64,000 bases of DNA from Convivina praedatoris (GCF_933208505.1 NZ_CAKOEU010000003.1), one strand, 5' to 3'; shown: positions 46,125-55,385, numbered from the stretch's first letter. Made by a program: numbers and translations. Notes: generated by a model from the sequence alone, not told the origin.

Positions 46125-47307
46125 GTAAATCAACTCCTTTGTAGCGGGCAATGGCAGCAACATCTTTATCCCCACGACCACTCAAGGTCACCATAATCTG
46201 TTGATCAGGGCGCATAGTTGGCGCTAATTTCATGGCATAGGCCAAGGCATGGGAACTTTCAATAGCAGCGATAATTCCTTCTTGTTTGGCAATATACTCA
46301 AAGGCTTCCACGGCCTCATCATCAGTAGCCGGTACATACTGGGCGCGATCAATATCCCGCAGGTATGCGTGTTCTGGGCCAATTCCTGGATAATCTAGGC
46401 CGGCAGAAATACTATAAACTGGGTCAATTTGTCCATCAGATGACTGTAAGAATTCTGACTTCATCCCATGGAAAATACCAATCGAACCTCGGGCCATCGT
46501 GGCCGCAGTTTGGTCGGTATCAACCCCTTTACCAGCAGCTTCGACCCCAATCAACTGCACTTCGGGATCATCGACAAAGTTAGCGAAGGAACCAATTGCA
46601 TTGGAGCCACCACCAACACAGGCCAAGACCGCATCTGGCAAACGACCAGTTTGATCTAAGAACTGCTGACGAGCCTCTTCACTAATGACTGACTGGAAAT
46701 ATTTCACCATTTCAGGAAATGGATAAGGGCCAACTGCTGATCCTAAAACATAAAAAGTGTCATCAATTCGCTGAGTCCAATCCTGGAAAGTCGCATTTAC
46801 GGCATCTTTTAGAACCTGTGTACCGGTTGTGACGGCGTTAACCTTAGCACCCAACAGTTCCATTCGATAAACATTTAAGGCCTGACGATCAGTATCTTCC
46901 TTCCCCATGAAAATCTCACATTCCATATCAAAGAGAGCAGCCGCCGTCGCTGTGGCGACCCCGTGTTGACCAGCACCCGTTTCGGCAATCAGACGGGTCT
47001 TCCCCATTTTTTTAGCAATCAGAGCCTGCCCCAAGACATTGTTAATCTTATGAGCACCGGTATGGTTTAAATCTTCACGTTTAAGGTAAATCTGTGCCCC
47101 ACCTAGGTCCTTGGACATATTCTTAGCATGATAAAGCAGGGAAGGACGATTGGCATAATTAATCAATAAATCTTTAAGTTCAGATTGAAAATCTGGATCC
47201 TGACGATAGTGATGAAAAGCTTCCGCCACTTCGTTAACTGCCGGCATTAGTAACTCTGGAATAAACTGACCACCATATTGGCCAAAGTAACGTTGATCAT
47301 TTGTCAT
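46117..47307 (-). CDS. trpB: Tryptophan synthase beta subunit
   Basis: 396 aa. REDLNHTGAHKINN holds the PLP Lys, AETGAGQHGVA and CVGGGSNAIG the phosphate and substrate loops. It joins indole and serine. First gene behind the T-box leader, which is unusual for a trp operon. Confidence 0.96.
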   Translation of the reverse strand: MTNDQRYFGQYGGQFIPELLMPAVNEVAEAFHHYRQDPDFQSELKDLLINYANRPSLLYHAKNMSKDLGGAQIYLKREDLNHTGAHKINNVLGQALIAKKMGKTRLIAETGAGQHGVATATAAALFDMECEIFMGKEDTDRQALNVYRMELLGAKVNAVTTGTQVLKDAVNATFQDWTQRIDDTFYVLGSAVGPYPFPEMVKYFQSVISEEARQQFLDQTGRLPDAVLACVGGGSNAIGSFANFVDDPEVQLIGVEAAGKGVDTDQTAATMARGSIGIFHGMKSEFLQSSDGQIDPVYSISAGLDYPGIGPEHAYLRDIDRAQYVPATDDEAVEAFEYIAKQEGIIAAIESSHALAYAMKLAPTMRPDQQIMVTLSGRGDKDVAAIARYKGVDLHE

Positions 47308-47332
47308 AAGTTTTCCTCACTTTTACATATAC

Positions 47333-47616
47333 ACAAAAAACCGCCCAGAAATTGCTTTCACAAAATCAGGACGGTTTTCCCGCGGTGCCACCTGTTTTCA
47401 GCTACCTTTCGATAACCACTCTCCACAGCCTGCTAACACAGGCCTGACAACTGACGTATGTCGTAACGTTCTAACCTACTTGCAATAATGCTTTCAGCAG
47501 ACCCTCGATGGTCCATTTGCCAATTTGCGTTCGTCCCAGCTCTCAGTATCCCGGGCTCCCTTTGCGTGCACAACTGGTTTGATCTCCATCTCATCGGTTT
47601 ATTGGACGATTAAATT
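47333..47616 (-). ncRNA. T-box riboswitch, tRNA-Trp type, controlling the trp operon
   Basis: On the minus strand the leader has the T-box core AGGTGGCACCGCG just before an intrinsic terminator (arms AAAACCGTCC and GGGCGGTTTT, 47335-47378). Stem I contains GATGGAGAT and GAGAGCTGGG, and its 3' side has TGG triplets (ATTGGCAAATGG), in keeping with a Trp specifier. Uncharged tRNA-Trp should favour the antiterminator and trp expression. Confidence 0.92.
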
Positions 47617-47622
47617 AGCTAT

Positions 47623-47651
47623 ATTCTAATTTTTATTTAATGCTTTGTCAA
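47623..47651 (-). promoter_or_regulatory. trp operon promoter
   Basis: TTGACA (47646-47651) and TAGAAT (47623-47628), 17 bases apart on the minus strand. It begins only 15 bases beyond the stop codon of the adhesin gene. Confidence 0.85.
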
Positions 47652-47665
47652 TACGTTTTAATAAT

Positions 47666-50600
47666 TTATTGATCTTTACGACGGCGACCCATCAAACCAA
47701 GTGCGCCAACACCAGCACTAAGGCCCAAGAAGAAGGCTACGTCCGCACTGTGTGATTGACTCGACTTAGTATTCTCACCAGTCTTTGGCAAAGTAGTAGC
47801 CGTAGTTCGTTTTGCTGTGCTAGTCTGCTTTGGTTCAACTGGTACAAAGTTATCCCAAATAGGCTTAGGAGCAATCGTACTTTCTGAAGTAGATCCATTT
47901 GTATTTGTATTTGATTCTGAGCGAATCTGTGAATTAGACGTTGACAAAGAATCAGACAATGAATGGAGCATCGAACCAGAAATCGACTGTTGCGTTGAAG
48001 TAGATGGATAATTTGATGTTGATATCGAATTACTTTGAGAAACTGTATTTGATTGGTCGCTCGATGTTGAGTTTGATGTTGAAGCTGAAATCGAACCACT
48101 GGTTGAAGCCGACTTAGATTGATTGTTGGAAATCGAATTTGATGTTGAAACATGCGTCGAAATCGATGTTGATCCACTAATTGAAGCAGATTTCGACTGG
48201 TCGCTAGAAATCGAATTCGAAATTGAAGCTGAAGTCGAACCACTGGTTGAAACCGACTTAGATTGATCATTAGAAATCGAGTTTGATGTCGAAGCTGAGA
48301 TCGAACCACTCTGTGACGCTGAAGTTGAATGTCTGATTGAAGTTGAATCCGAAATTGAAACATGCGTCGATACTGAACCAGAAATTGACTGTTGCGTCGA
48401 AGTTGAAATTGACTTGTATTCTGACTCAGAAGTTGATTCATGGCTCGAAACTGAATTAGAGGTTGAAATATTTGTTGAAGTCGACATCGAATTACTCTTC
48501 GAGGCCGAGTTAGATCCCTCATTAGAAATCGAATCATGAGTTGACTTTGATTGAGACATTGAAGTAACAGTCGAAGTACTCTGAGAACTACTAGTTGATT
48601 GGTTCTTAGAAGTTGATTCAGAGGTAACTGTGCTTATCGAATCAGATAATGAGTGATTAGTAGATATTGAAGTTGAATTTGAAATAGACTGCTTAGTAGA
48701 CTCAGAATGAACAGTACTTTCCGACTTGGAAGTTGAAGATGACACGGAAGCTGATTCAGAGCCAGTATCCTTAATTTCAACTGTATTGTAGTGATAGTCT
48801 ACCGTTGGATCTTCTTTATTAACTAAATCATTTTGATGATAATGAACAGTCAAAGGATCTTTAGCCGCAGCTTGATCATAAAGGTGATATTCACTTTGAA
48901 CAGCAGTTGGCTTAACCGGTTCCGCTACCTTTTCAGGAACCTTTGGTTCATCTTTAGGTACATCTACATAGGTTGGCTCAACTGGCTCTTGTGGTAAGGT
49001 CCCGACTGGTACGAAAGTACTACTTTGAGCCCAAGTAAAGATGTTAGTATCCTTGGAACCAGAATCAGTTTCTAAAATAGACTTAATCTCCGTTGCACCA
49101 GAATTTAACTGGTAAATTGAAGATCCAACATAGAAATCCTTACTGGAAATATCATCCCAACGAGTATCCTGAGTACTATTATCCTTGCTAGCAAAAGCCC
49201 ATCCAGAACCTTGGTCGCTAATGCTACCACCTGTGATTGGAATGAAACGAGCATTTTCAATCCGAACCTTTTCGATGTGAGCTTTATCAGCATTTTCACT
49301 CCAGTTATTCAAAGAGCCGACAGTAATAATCGCATCCTTATCAAAGGTAATCTGCTTACCATCCTGATCAAAAAAAGTTTCAGTTTCAATAATTTGGCGC
49401 TTGTAATCACCCGAAACTTCATTACCCGGTTTTGAATGGTTAATCGAGCTGTTATACCAAACATTCAGGACCGGATTTTTACCGATATACATTTCAATCG
49501 GCTCTTGATTGACGTTATCACCATAGGTAAAAGTACGAACAATTTTACTAATCTTTTGATCACGATAACTTGAGTTAGATAGATTGGTATAGGAAACAGT
49601 AATAGTATCCCCTTTGGTTAATTGGGTCTTATAATAGCCTTTTTGTCCATTGGGTGCATCACTGTCAATTGGCCTTGTTACCTTACCCGTATAAGTTAAA
49701 TCAGACTTAGCATTTTCTTCTGATCCTAAGTGCAGTGCCTGCATCAACAATTCGCTGGCGTAGCCTTTTTCATGCGTCTTAGAAACTAGCTCAGACTTTT
49801 TAGTATCATAATCAACTACAGCTTTTTCATAAGCGGACTTCAGCTCAGCATTCTTTTGCTTGGCAGCCAAGTAAGCTGCTTGGGCCTTGGCATAAGCAGC
49901 AGCATTAGCTTGATTAGTAGCGTTAACCTTCTCCAAAGCTATTTCGTACTCTTTTTGAGCAGCAAGTTGCTTTTCCTGAGCAGTTTTTAGTTGGTTAAGT
50001 TGCTGTTCTTTATCAGCCTGTAATTCGGCCAAGGTAAAGTCTTTTTTGTTATCAGTCGTTTTCAAAATAACACCAGCATTTTTAGCATCATTAGCCGCCT
50101 TTTCAACATCAGCATTGGCCCTAGTCACACCTTCTTTTAGCTGACTAGTAGTTTGATTTTGCTGTTCTTGCTGTGCCGTAGTCTCTTTAATTTGCTTAAC
50201 TTGTTCGGCATTATCCTTTTGCACATCCACCAAATTTTTCACTGATTGGTTGGTATCCTTGATAACATTTACACCAGACTTTTGAGCTGTCTGTGCTGCA
50301 TCTTGTACATCGCCATTCGATTGCTGGGCTGCTTTTTGGTCAGCAAGATTCTGCTGCTTTTGATTAATCTGTTGATTAATCGTATCAACCTGCTTTTGAT
50401 AATCAGCGTTGGCCTGATTGACCAAATTACTATAATCATCTATTCGACCAGGATAGTTATTCCCAGCTACTTCCTGTGTTTTCAAACCAGCATCTTGTGC
50501 ATTTTTAACCGCTTGATCCAAATTAGGACTTGCAACCTTACTTTTTTCATTCTGCTTAGTTGCTTGGCTAGCTTGCGTTGACGTAGTACCAATATTTTGC

Positions 50601-50773
50601 GCCTGATTATTTACAGCTGTGGATGTTAGGTTATCGGCTGAGGCGATTTGATTCTGTCCAAATAGGCCAATCCCTGTAACACCCGTAACTGAAAGTAACC
50701 CTAGAGCAAACTTAGTTTTAGTATTAAGACCGTCAACTACTGGTTGACTGGTATGCTTCATATATTTTCCCAT
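47666..50773 (-). CDS. LPKTG-anchored adhesin: antigen I/II-like repeats, GbpC-like domain, serine-rich stalk
   Basis: 1035 aa. Signal peptide to about residue 47 (QIASAD). Residues about 80-340 are Ala/Gln-rich coiled-coil repeats, each beginning like (D/E)xAxxAxxxG(V/L), as in the A region of antigen I/II. Residues about 350-610 match a GbpC/V-region lectin-like domain (LTYTGKVTRPIDSDAPNGQKGYY, GSGWAFASKDN). A Pro-rich part follows, then about 250 residues of Ser-X-Ser repeats (about 695-960), and LPKTGE with hydrophobic helix and RRRK tail. Sortase-anchored; carbohydrate or host binding is likely. No accessory Sec or glycosyltransferase genes are nearby. Confidence 0.85.
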   Translation of the reverse strand: MGKYMKHTSQPVVDGLNTKTKFALGLLSVTGVTGIGLFGQNQIASADNLTSTAVNNQAQNIGTTSTQASQATKQNEKSKVASPNLDQAVKNAQDAGLKTQEVAGNNYPGRIDDYSNLVNQANADYQKQVDTINQQINQKQQNLADQKAAQQSNGDVQDAAQTAQKSGVNVIKDTNQSVKNLVDVQKDNAEQVKQIKETTAQQEQQNQTTSQLKEGVTRANADVEKAANDAKNAGVILKTTDNKKDFTLAELQADKEQQLNQLKTAQEKQLAAQKEYEIALEKVNATNQANAAAYAKAQAAYLAAKQKNAELKSAYEKAVVDYDTKKSELVSKTHEKGYASELLMQALHLGSEENAKSDLTYTGKVTRPIDSDAPNGQKGYYKTQLTKGDTITVSYTNLSNSSYRDQKISKIVRTFTYGDNVNQEPIEMYIGKNPVLNVWYNSSINHSKPGNEVSGDYKRQIIETETFFDQDGKQITFDKDAIITVGSLNNWSENADKAHIEKVRIENARFIPITGGSISDQGSGWAFASKDNSTQDTRWDDISSKDFYVGSSIYQLNSGATEIKSILETDSGSKDTNIFTWAQSSTFVPVGTLPQEPVEPTYVDVPKDEPKVPEKVAEPVKPTAVQSEYHLYDQAAAKDPLTVHYHQNDLVNKEDPTVDYHYNTVEIKDTGSESASVSSSTSKSESTVHSESTKQSISNSTSISTNHSLSDSISTVTSESTSKNQSTSSSQSTSTVTSMSQSKSTHDSISNEGSNSASKSNSMSTSTNISTSNSVSSHESTSESEYKSISTSTQQSISGSVSTHVSISDSTSIRHSTSASQSGSISASTSNSISNDQSKSVSTSGSTSASISNSISSDQSKSASISGSTSISTHVSTSNSISNNQSKSASTSGSISASTSNSTSSDQSNTVSQSNSISTSNYPSTSTQQSISGSMLHSLSDSLSTSNSQIRSESNTNTNGSTSESTIAPKPIWDNFVPVEPKQTSTAKRTTATTLPKTGENTKSSQSHSADVAFFLGLSAGVGALGLMGRRRKDQ
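47930..48780 (-). repeat. Serine-rich Ser-X coding repeat
   Basis: Low-complexity DNA coding for alternating Ser with Thr, Ile, Asn, Gln, Glu or Val. Units such as SxSxSIS(N/S)xQSKSxS recur several times at about 48050-48300. This kind of tract is prone to length change. Confidence 0.85.
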
Positions 50774-50928
50774 TGTCGCTCCTTTTTATGTAAGAAGAAA
50801 TAACTAATTGTTAACTTTTTGTTAAGATTTCCCATCTACTTCTCCATATTCTACCAGATTTTTTGACATATTAAAAAAAAATTTACTAATATGAGAAATT
50901 TTATTTTATTTTTGCGAGCAAACCGTCA

Positions 50929-50964
50929 TAAAAAATTAGCATTTCATAAAATGAAATGCTAATT
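50929..50964 (-). terminator. Terminator after the hydratase gene
   Basis: AATTAGCATTTCAT pairs exactly with ATGAAATGCTAATT; on the minus strand TTTTTT follows. Confidence 0.85.
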
Positions 50965-50976
50965 CCTAGCTCAAAA

Positions 50977-51771
50977 TCATTCAACTGTTAATTTCACATC
51001 CGTAAATCCATGATCAAAACTGGCACGCCATTCTCCAACAGTTAGATGTGGAGGCAAAAGGAAGGTTCCTGATGAAACACGCTGTCCTGCGGTGAGTTCC
51101 TTTCCTTGCGAGGCTAGTTTTTTAACTAGCCATTGTAAAGAATTCAAAGGATTACCCAATACTTCGGCTGAATTACCTTGGGCTACCTCTTGTCCATCAT
51201 GATAGAGGGTTGTAGTTACTTCAGTTAAATTGGTCATGCTCAAATCTGTTGTATCGCATTCTGTGCCATAAACAACATAACCTCCCACGGCTGCATCCGC
51301 CATTACCAAATATTTGGACAGCGACGGAAACCATTCTTTAAAGCGGGCGTCTGGCACCTCAATTCCAGGAGCCACGGTGGTTTTTTGAGCTAATTCGGCT
51401 AAACTATCGCTAGGAGAGAGAGTTTCCTTAGCCTTAAAAACTAGTTCAACTTCAGCCAAGGGATCCATTAAATCATCTTTTAAAGAAAGTGTAGCAGGAG
51501 AAGCGACAAAGTGCTGAAATACTTGGGCACCAAAGAGTGGCTCCTTGGAATCAAACATATCTTGCGTTTGTTGGCTTGTTAAACTAACCTTATAGCCACC
51601 AACTGCCTGGCCTTTTAAATCCATTAAACGCGCCTGTACACGGTATGCAGTTTCATCATCATGCACCAAGTCTTCCCATTCAGCCATATCCAAAGCTACT
51701 TGACTGGTATAGGCCTGATACAGGGCCTGAGCCAATTTTTCTTCATTTGCTGTTAATTGTGTTTGAGCCAT
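50977..51771 (-). CDS. 2-keto-4-pentenoate hydratase / fumarylacetoacetate hydrolase-like enzyme
   Basis: 264 aa. GYKVSLTSQQTQDMF, EPLFGAQV, DPLAEVELVFKAK (metal-binding Glu), GIEVPDARF and AADAAVGGYVVYG follow the MhpD/HpaH family order. Such enzymes hydrate a 2-oxo-alkenoate in catechol or aromatic meta-cleavage routes, and related ones act on other 2-oxo acids. No other meta-pathway gene is present. It is preceded by a full T-box, which ties it to an amino acid rather than to aromatic breakdown. True substrate unknown. Confidence 0.78.
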   Translation of the reverse strand: MAQTQLTANEEKLAQALYQAYTSQVALDMAEWEDLVHDDETAYRVQARLMDLKGQAVGGYKVSLTSQQTQDMFDSKEPLFGAQVFQHFVASPATLSLKDDLMDPLAEVELVFKAKETLSPSDSLAELAQKTTVAPGIEVPDARFKEWFPSLSKYLVMADAAVGGYVVYGTECDTTDLSMTNLTEVTTTLYHDGQEVAQGNSAEVLGNPLNSLQWLVKKLASQGKELTAGQRVSSGTFLLPPHLTVGEWRASFDHGFTDVKLTVE

Positions 51772-51804
51772 AATCCTACCCCATTCTCATATTTATTTTT
51801 ATAA

Positions 51805-52090
51805 ACAAAAAGCGCCCCATCCCCTCTACATAAGTAGAAAAGATAAGGGCGCTAACGCGCGGTACCACCTTATTTTACCTCACTATTACTCGTAAGGTCT
51901 TCACGTACGGCATAAAGCGATACGCTGGCAGGGTAACGGTTGCAGCCGAGTGCGCTTACTTAATTCAGTGCACTTGCTAAAGAGTGATTGCCAAACCATG
52001 AAAAATCGTATTGTTCCACCAACCCAATACTCGCTAAAGATTCATCCATGCGACAGCTCTTATTTTTGCTTTTGTTTATTAATTGGTTTT
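51805..52090 (-). ncRNA. T-box riboswitch upstream of the hydratase gene
   Basis: On the minus strand AAGGTGGTACCGCGCG is the T-box core, followed by the terminator AGCGCC...GGCGCT with a T run (51809-51853). Stem I shows GCGAGTATTG and GGGTTGGTGG, the typical apical region. The specifier is not certain: a TGG lies in TTGGCAA, the same context as in the trp leader, and TTC is another choice. It faces the TPP riboswitch unit back to back. Confidence 0.9.
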
Positions 52091-52091
52091 A

Positions 52092-52119
52092 AGTATAACT
52101 TAATTATGAGAAATATCAA
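52092..52119 (-). promoter_or_regulatory. Promoter of the T-box-hydratase unit
   Basis: TTGATA (52114-52119) and TATACT (52092-52097), 16 bases apart on the minus strand. Confidence 0.7.
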
Positions 52120-52153
52120 GCTTTTATCATTTAATTTTAATAATTAAATTAAA

Positions 52154-52183
52154 TAGACAATTTATAAATCAATATGCTAGACT
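52154..52183 (+). promoter_or_regulatory. Promoter of the thiamine salvage operon
   Basis: TAGACA and TAGACT, 18 bases apart, about 35 bases before the riboswitch aptamer. Confidence 0.5.
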
Positions 52184-52225
52184 GAGACCGTAGTAAATAT
52201 GCCGCAAAATTGAATACTGTATTTG

Positions 52226-52306
52226 TCCACTGGGGTGCCAACTTGGCTGAGATTATACCCATTGAACCTGATTCTAGTTAGCACTAGCGTAGGAACGTGG
52301 CACTGG
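52226..52306 (+). ncRNA. TPP riboswitch (THI element)
   Basis: CACTGGGGTGCC, GGCTGAGATTATACCC, TTGAACCTGAT and the closing GCGTAGGAACGTGG are the conserved TPP aptamer parts in order. A terminator follows at 52333-52376, so TPP should stop transcription before tenA. Confidence 0.95.
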
Positions 52307-52332
52307 TATACTGATATTTTTTTAATTGGTAA

Positions 52333-52376
52333 AAGTGTAAGCACTTCCAAGCTAGTCTTGTGGGTGCTTTTTTTAT
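52333..52376 (+). terminator. Terminator of the TPP riboswitch expression platform
   Basis: AAGCACTTCC...GTGGGTGCTT imperfect stem and a seven-T run. Confidence 0.75.
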
Positions 52377-52411
52377 TTCCCTAATCTGGACAAATATCAT
52401 CTGGAGGACCT

Positions 52412-53107
52412 ATGCAATACTCAGAGTACTTGATTCAAAAGGCGGAACCAATTTTAAAAGAAATTTTGAATCACCCCTTCGTTGAAGGAATTAAAACTGG
52501 GAAATTATCCCAAAATGCCATCAGCTTTTATGTACAACAGGATTATCAATATTTAGATGAATTTGTTCATATCTATGGTCAAGCCATTTCCTGTAGCCAA
52601 GACCGAGTATTTGCTCAGTTTTTCAATGAGCAAATTAGTTTTTTAATGGGTCAGGAAAGCAAGGCTCATCAAATTTTATGTCAGGCAGCCCAGCTTAATT
52701 ATGCAGAGCTAAAAAATGCTATCCCCTCACCCAAAGCCTATCTCTACCAATCACATATGTTACGTGCCGGAAAAACTGGTAGCTTACTAAATATCTTAGC
52801 TGCCCTGCAACCTTGTCCGTGGACTTATCTGGAAATCGGACGGCATTTAACGGCTAATTCAACCAGTGAAAACCCCTATCAAGACTGGATTAATTTTTAT
52901 GCTGACAGTTCAACTACAACTGAGAAAATTTTTAAATTTATTGATCAATTAGCTAAAAATGCCACTGACAATGAATTAAAAATAGCCACCCAGTATTTTC
53001 TAAAAAGTTGTGAGCTGGAGTGGCAATTTTGGCAGCAAGCTTATTATCAAGAAGATTGGCGTTTTAAACAAGTCTTAACAGCAGCCGAAAGAGAGCCCTT
53101 TTCATGA
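52412..53107 (+). CDS. tenA: Thiaminase II / aminopyrimidine aminohydrolase
   Basis: 231 aa. FVEGIKTGKLSQNAISFYVQQDYQYL is the TenA start, and LAALQPCPWTYLEIG holds the active-site Cys near 136. It frees HMP from thiamine breakdown products. First gene after the TPP riboswitch; overlaps thiD by ATGA. Confidence 0.93.
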   Translation: MQYSEYLIQKAEPILKEILNHPFVEGIKTGKLSQNAISFYVQQDYQYLDEFVHIYGQAISCSQDRVFAQFFNEQISFLMGQESKAHQILCQAAQLNYAELKNAIPSPKAYLYQSHMLRAGKTGSLLNILAALQPCPWTYLEIGRHLTANSTSENPYQDWINFYADSSTTTEKIFKFIDQLAKNATDNELKIATQYFLKSCELEWQFWQQAYYQEDWRFKQVLTAAEREPFS

Positions 53108-53919
53108 CAAAAAATGTACCTGAAGTGTTAACCATTGCTGGTACTGACTCAGGGGGCGGAGCCGGTATGATGGCTGATATCAAAACTATGCAGATGTGCC
53201 ATGTCTTTGCTACGGGCGTGGTCACTGGTGTTACTGCTCAAAATACACTGGGTGTTCAAGCTGCTCTGCCCTTACCCACTGCCATTATTGACCAGCAATT
53301 CCAGTCTGTGGCCAATGACTTTACAATTCAAGCCGTTAAAACTGGCGCCCTATTTGACCAAGAGCGAGTAGCTTGTGTAGCTGAAAATTTACGAAAATAT
53401 CATTTTGGTCCCTTAGTCGTTGATCCAGTCATGGTCGCTAAGGGGGGTGCTAAGTTGCTAACCGATGCAGCCATTACCACTTTAGTGCAAGAATTACTAC
53501 CTTTAGCCGATGTCATCACGCCAAACCTTCCGGAGGCACAGGTGATTGTCAATCGACAACTAACCACGGAAGCTGACATTTGGCGAGCTTGTACCGATAT
53601 TCAAGCAATGGGCGCTAAAAATGTGGTCATAAAAGGTGGTCATTTAACCCATCAAGTCAATCATGACTTTGTTTTATTAGCCAACGGCCGACAATTAACC
53701 TTAACTGGTGACTGGGTCAATACCCGTCGAACGCATGGTACTGGCGATACCTTTTCTTCATTAGTCGTTTCGCAGTTAGCCAAAGGACAAGAATTAGTTG
53801 ACACTTTGCAAACTGCTAAAACATTTTTAAATACCATTTTACAAGATGAAATTATAGTGGGTCATGGACACGGTCCATTAAATCACTGGGGAGCAGAACA
53901 CACTAATGTACAAATTTGA
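53104..53919 (+). CDS. thiD: HMP/HMP-phosphate kinase
   Basis: 271 aa. LTIAGTDSGGGAGMMADIKTM at the start, TPNLPEAQVI, and the GTGDTFSS anion hole with catalytic Asp. It phosphorylates HMP twice to HMP-PP. Overlaps thiE by 14 bases. Confidence 0.95.
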   Translation: MTKNVPEVLTIAGTDSGGGAGMMADIKTMQMCHVFATGVVTGVTAQNTLGVQAALPLPTAIIDQQFQSVANDFTIQAVKTGALFDQERVACVAENLRKYHFGPLVVDPVMVAKGGAKLLTDAAITTLVQELLPLADVITPNLPEAQVIVNRQLTTEADIWRACTDIQAMGAKNVVIKGGHLTHQVNHDFVLLANGRQLTLTGDWVNTRRTHGTGDTFSSLVVSQLAKGQELVDTLQTAKTFLNTILQDEIIVGHGHGPLNHWGAEHTNVQI

Positions 53920-54547
53920 GCCTGAAATATTAGATCTTTATTTAGTCGGAGGTAGTCAAAACGTAGCCGGCAATCAAGCCCGCTTCTTAGAAATCCTCGA
54001 ACAAGCTTGTCAATTAGGAATTACTGCCTTTCAATATCGTGAAAAAGACGGTAGTAGGTTAAACGAACAAGAAAAAATAGCTTTAGGACAACAGATCCGT
54101 AAAATCACCCAACAATATCAGATTCCATTAATCGTTGATGATGACTGGCAGTTAGCCCAGGAAATCGGAGCTGACGGTCTGCACCTTGGTCAAAATGACA
54201 CGCCGTTAATTGATCTGCTACCCAAAGTTTCGAATCTTATTTTGGGTTTATCGGTGCACGATCAACAAGAATTACCGGCAACAAACATCTTAAATCAACT
54301 TGACTATCTTGGTGTTGGGCCAGTTTTTAATACCGACAGTAAGACTAAAATCCAATCACCAATTGGTTTAACAGGACTAAAACAGTTAAACCTAATTACC
54401 AATAAACCCATTGTCGCCATTGGTGGCATTCACTCTGATAATGCACGCGCAGTTCGTGCAACCGGCGTAGCTGGCCTAGCCGTTATATCAGCAATTTTTA
54501 ATAGTCCCCAACCAGAACAAGACATCAATAAACTAAAGGAGTCATAA
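53906..54547 (+). CDS. thiE: Thiamine-phosphate synthase
   Basis: 213 aa. FQYREKDGS, LIVDDDWQLAQEIGADGLHLGQNDTP, GLSVHD, YLGVGPVF, and AIGGIHSDN are the usual ThiE motifs. It joins HMP-PP and thiazole phosphate to thiamine phosphate. Confidence 0.95.
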   Translation: MYKFEPEILDLYLVGGSQNVAGNQARFLEILEQACQLGITAFQYREKDGSRLNEQEKIALGQQIRKITQQYQIPLIVDDDWQLAQEIGADGLHLGQNDTPLIDLLPKVSNLILGLSVHDQQELPATNILNQLDYLGVGPVFNTDSKTKIQSPIGLTGLKQLNLITNKPIVAIGGIHSDNARAVRATGVAGLAVISAIFNSPQPEQDINKLKES

Positions 54548-54549
54548 AG

Positions 54550-55329
54550 ATGTTATCAATCAATACCGTCCGACAACAAAATCCCATTGTACTCAACATT
54601 TCTAATACCGTTACCCAGCAACGCGTCGCCGATGCTGTCAGTTTTTTTGGCGGATCGCCAATTATGTTTACTGATATTGAAGAAACCAGTGATCTACTAA
54701 ATATCGCTCAAGCATTGGTTATAAATCTAGGGACTGTTGATCACTATAGCCTACAAAGAGCCATCAAGGCTGGACAAGTGGCCAATCAATTAGGCATCCC
54801 AGTAATTGTTGACCCGGTTGCCGTTGCTGTGACTAAGGTTCGACAGCAGGCATTTGTTCAATTGAGCGAGAAAGTAAACTTTACAGCTATTCGAGGAAAT
54901 GCTGGGGAACTAGCCTATTTAGCTCAAATTGATTGGCATAGTCAAGGTATTGATGCCGGCCAGGGCGACTTATCACAACTTAGTTTGATTGCTCAAAAAG
55001 TTGCCCAACGTTACCATACTTACAGTGTTTTAACCGGCCCAACTGATTATCTTTCTGATGGAGAAGTCACACACACGATTACCAACGGCCATCCATATTT
55101 TCAGACTAATGTCGGCAGTGGCGATATGTTGGATGGTATTTTAGGCGTCGCTTTAGCAACTGAAAGTTCTCTCAATAGTTTATGCTGGGCCACCGGTATC
55201 TTTGGATTGGCAGGTGAATTGGCTGGAGAAGCATTCCCTAGCCAACCCGCGAATTTCATTCCGGCAGTGCTAAACCAATTACACCAGCTAGATGATGATA
55301 CAATTCAAAAGCAAATAAAATTAAATTAA
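54550..55329 (+). CDS. thiM: Hydroxyethylthiazole kinase
   Basis: 259 aa. NPIVLNISNTVTQQRVAD, a GGSPIM ATP-side motif, IRGNAGE and NVGSGDMLDG (catalytic region, with Gly-Ser-Gly-Asp). Start is two bases after thiE. Thus the operon holds salvage of both thiamine halves but no de novo ThiC or ThiG. Confidence 0.94.
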   Translation: MLSINTVRQQNPIVLNISNTVTQQRVADAVSFFGGSPIMFTDIEETSDLLNIAQALVINLGTVDHYSLQRAIKAGQVANQLGIPVIVDPVAVAVTKVRQQAFVQLSEKVNFTAIRGNAGELAYLAQIDWHSQGIDAGQGDLSQLSLIAQKVAQRYHTYSVLTGPTDYLSDGEVTHTITNGHPYFQTNVGSGDMLDGILGVALATESSLNSLCWATGIFGLAGELAGEAFPSQPANFIPAVLNQLHQLDDDTIQKQIKLN

Positions 55330-55337
55330 ACCATAAC

Positions 55338-55372
55338 AAAAAACCTGTAATCCAGTTGGACTACAGGTTTTT
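55338..55372. terminator. Bidirectional terminator
   Basis: AAAAACCTGTA / TACAGGTTTTT stem with an inner TCC/GGA, between thiM and pox. Confidence 0.85.
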
Positions 55373-55385
55373 AACTTAATGCTAA

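Noticed and set aside
47737..48537. 266-codon open frame overlapping the adhesin on the same strand
   Set aside because: It is the serine-rich repeat read in a shifted frame; strongly biased composition (Arg, Gln, Phe, Leu), no ribosome site.
47930..48780. CRISPR-like repeat array
   Set aside because: The repeats are in-frame Ser codons of variable unit length without fixed spacers.
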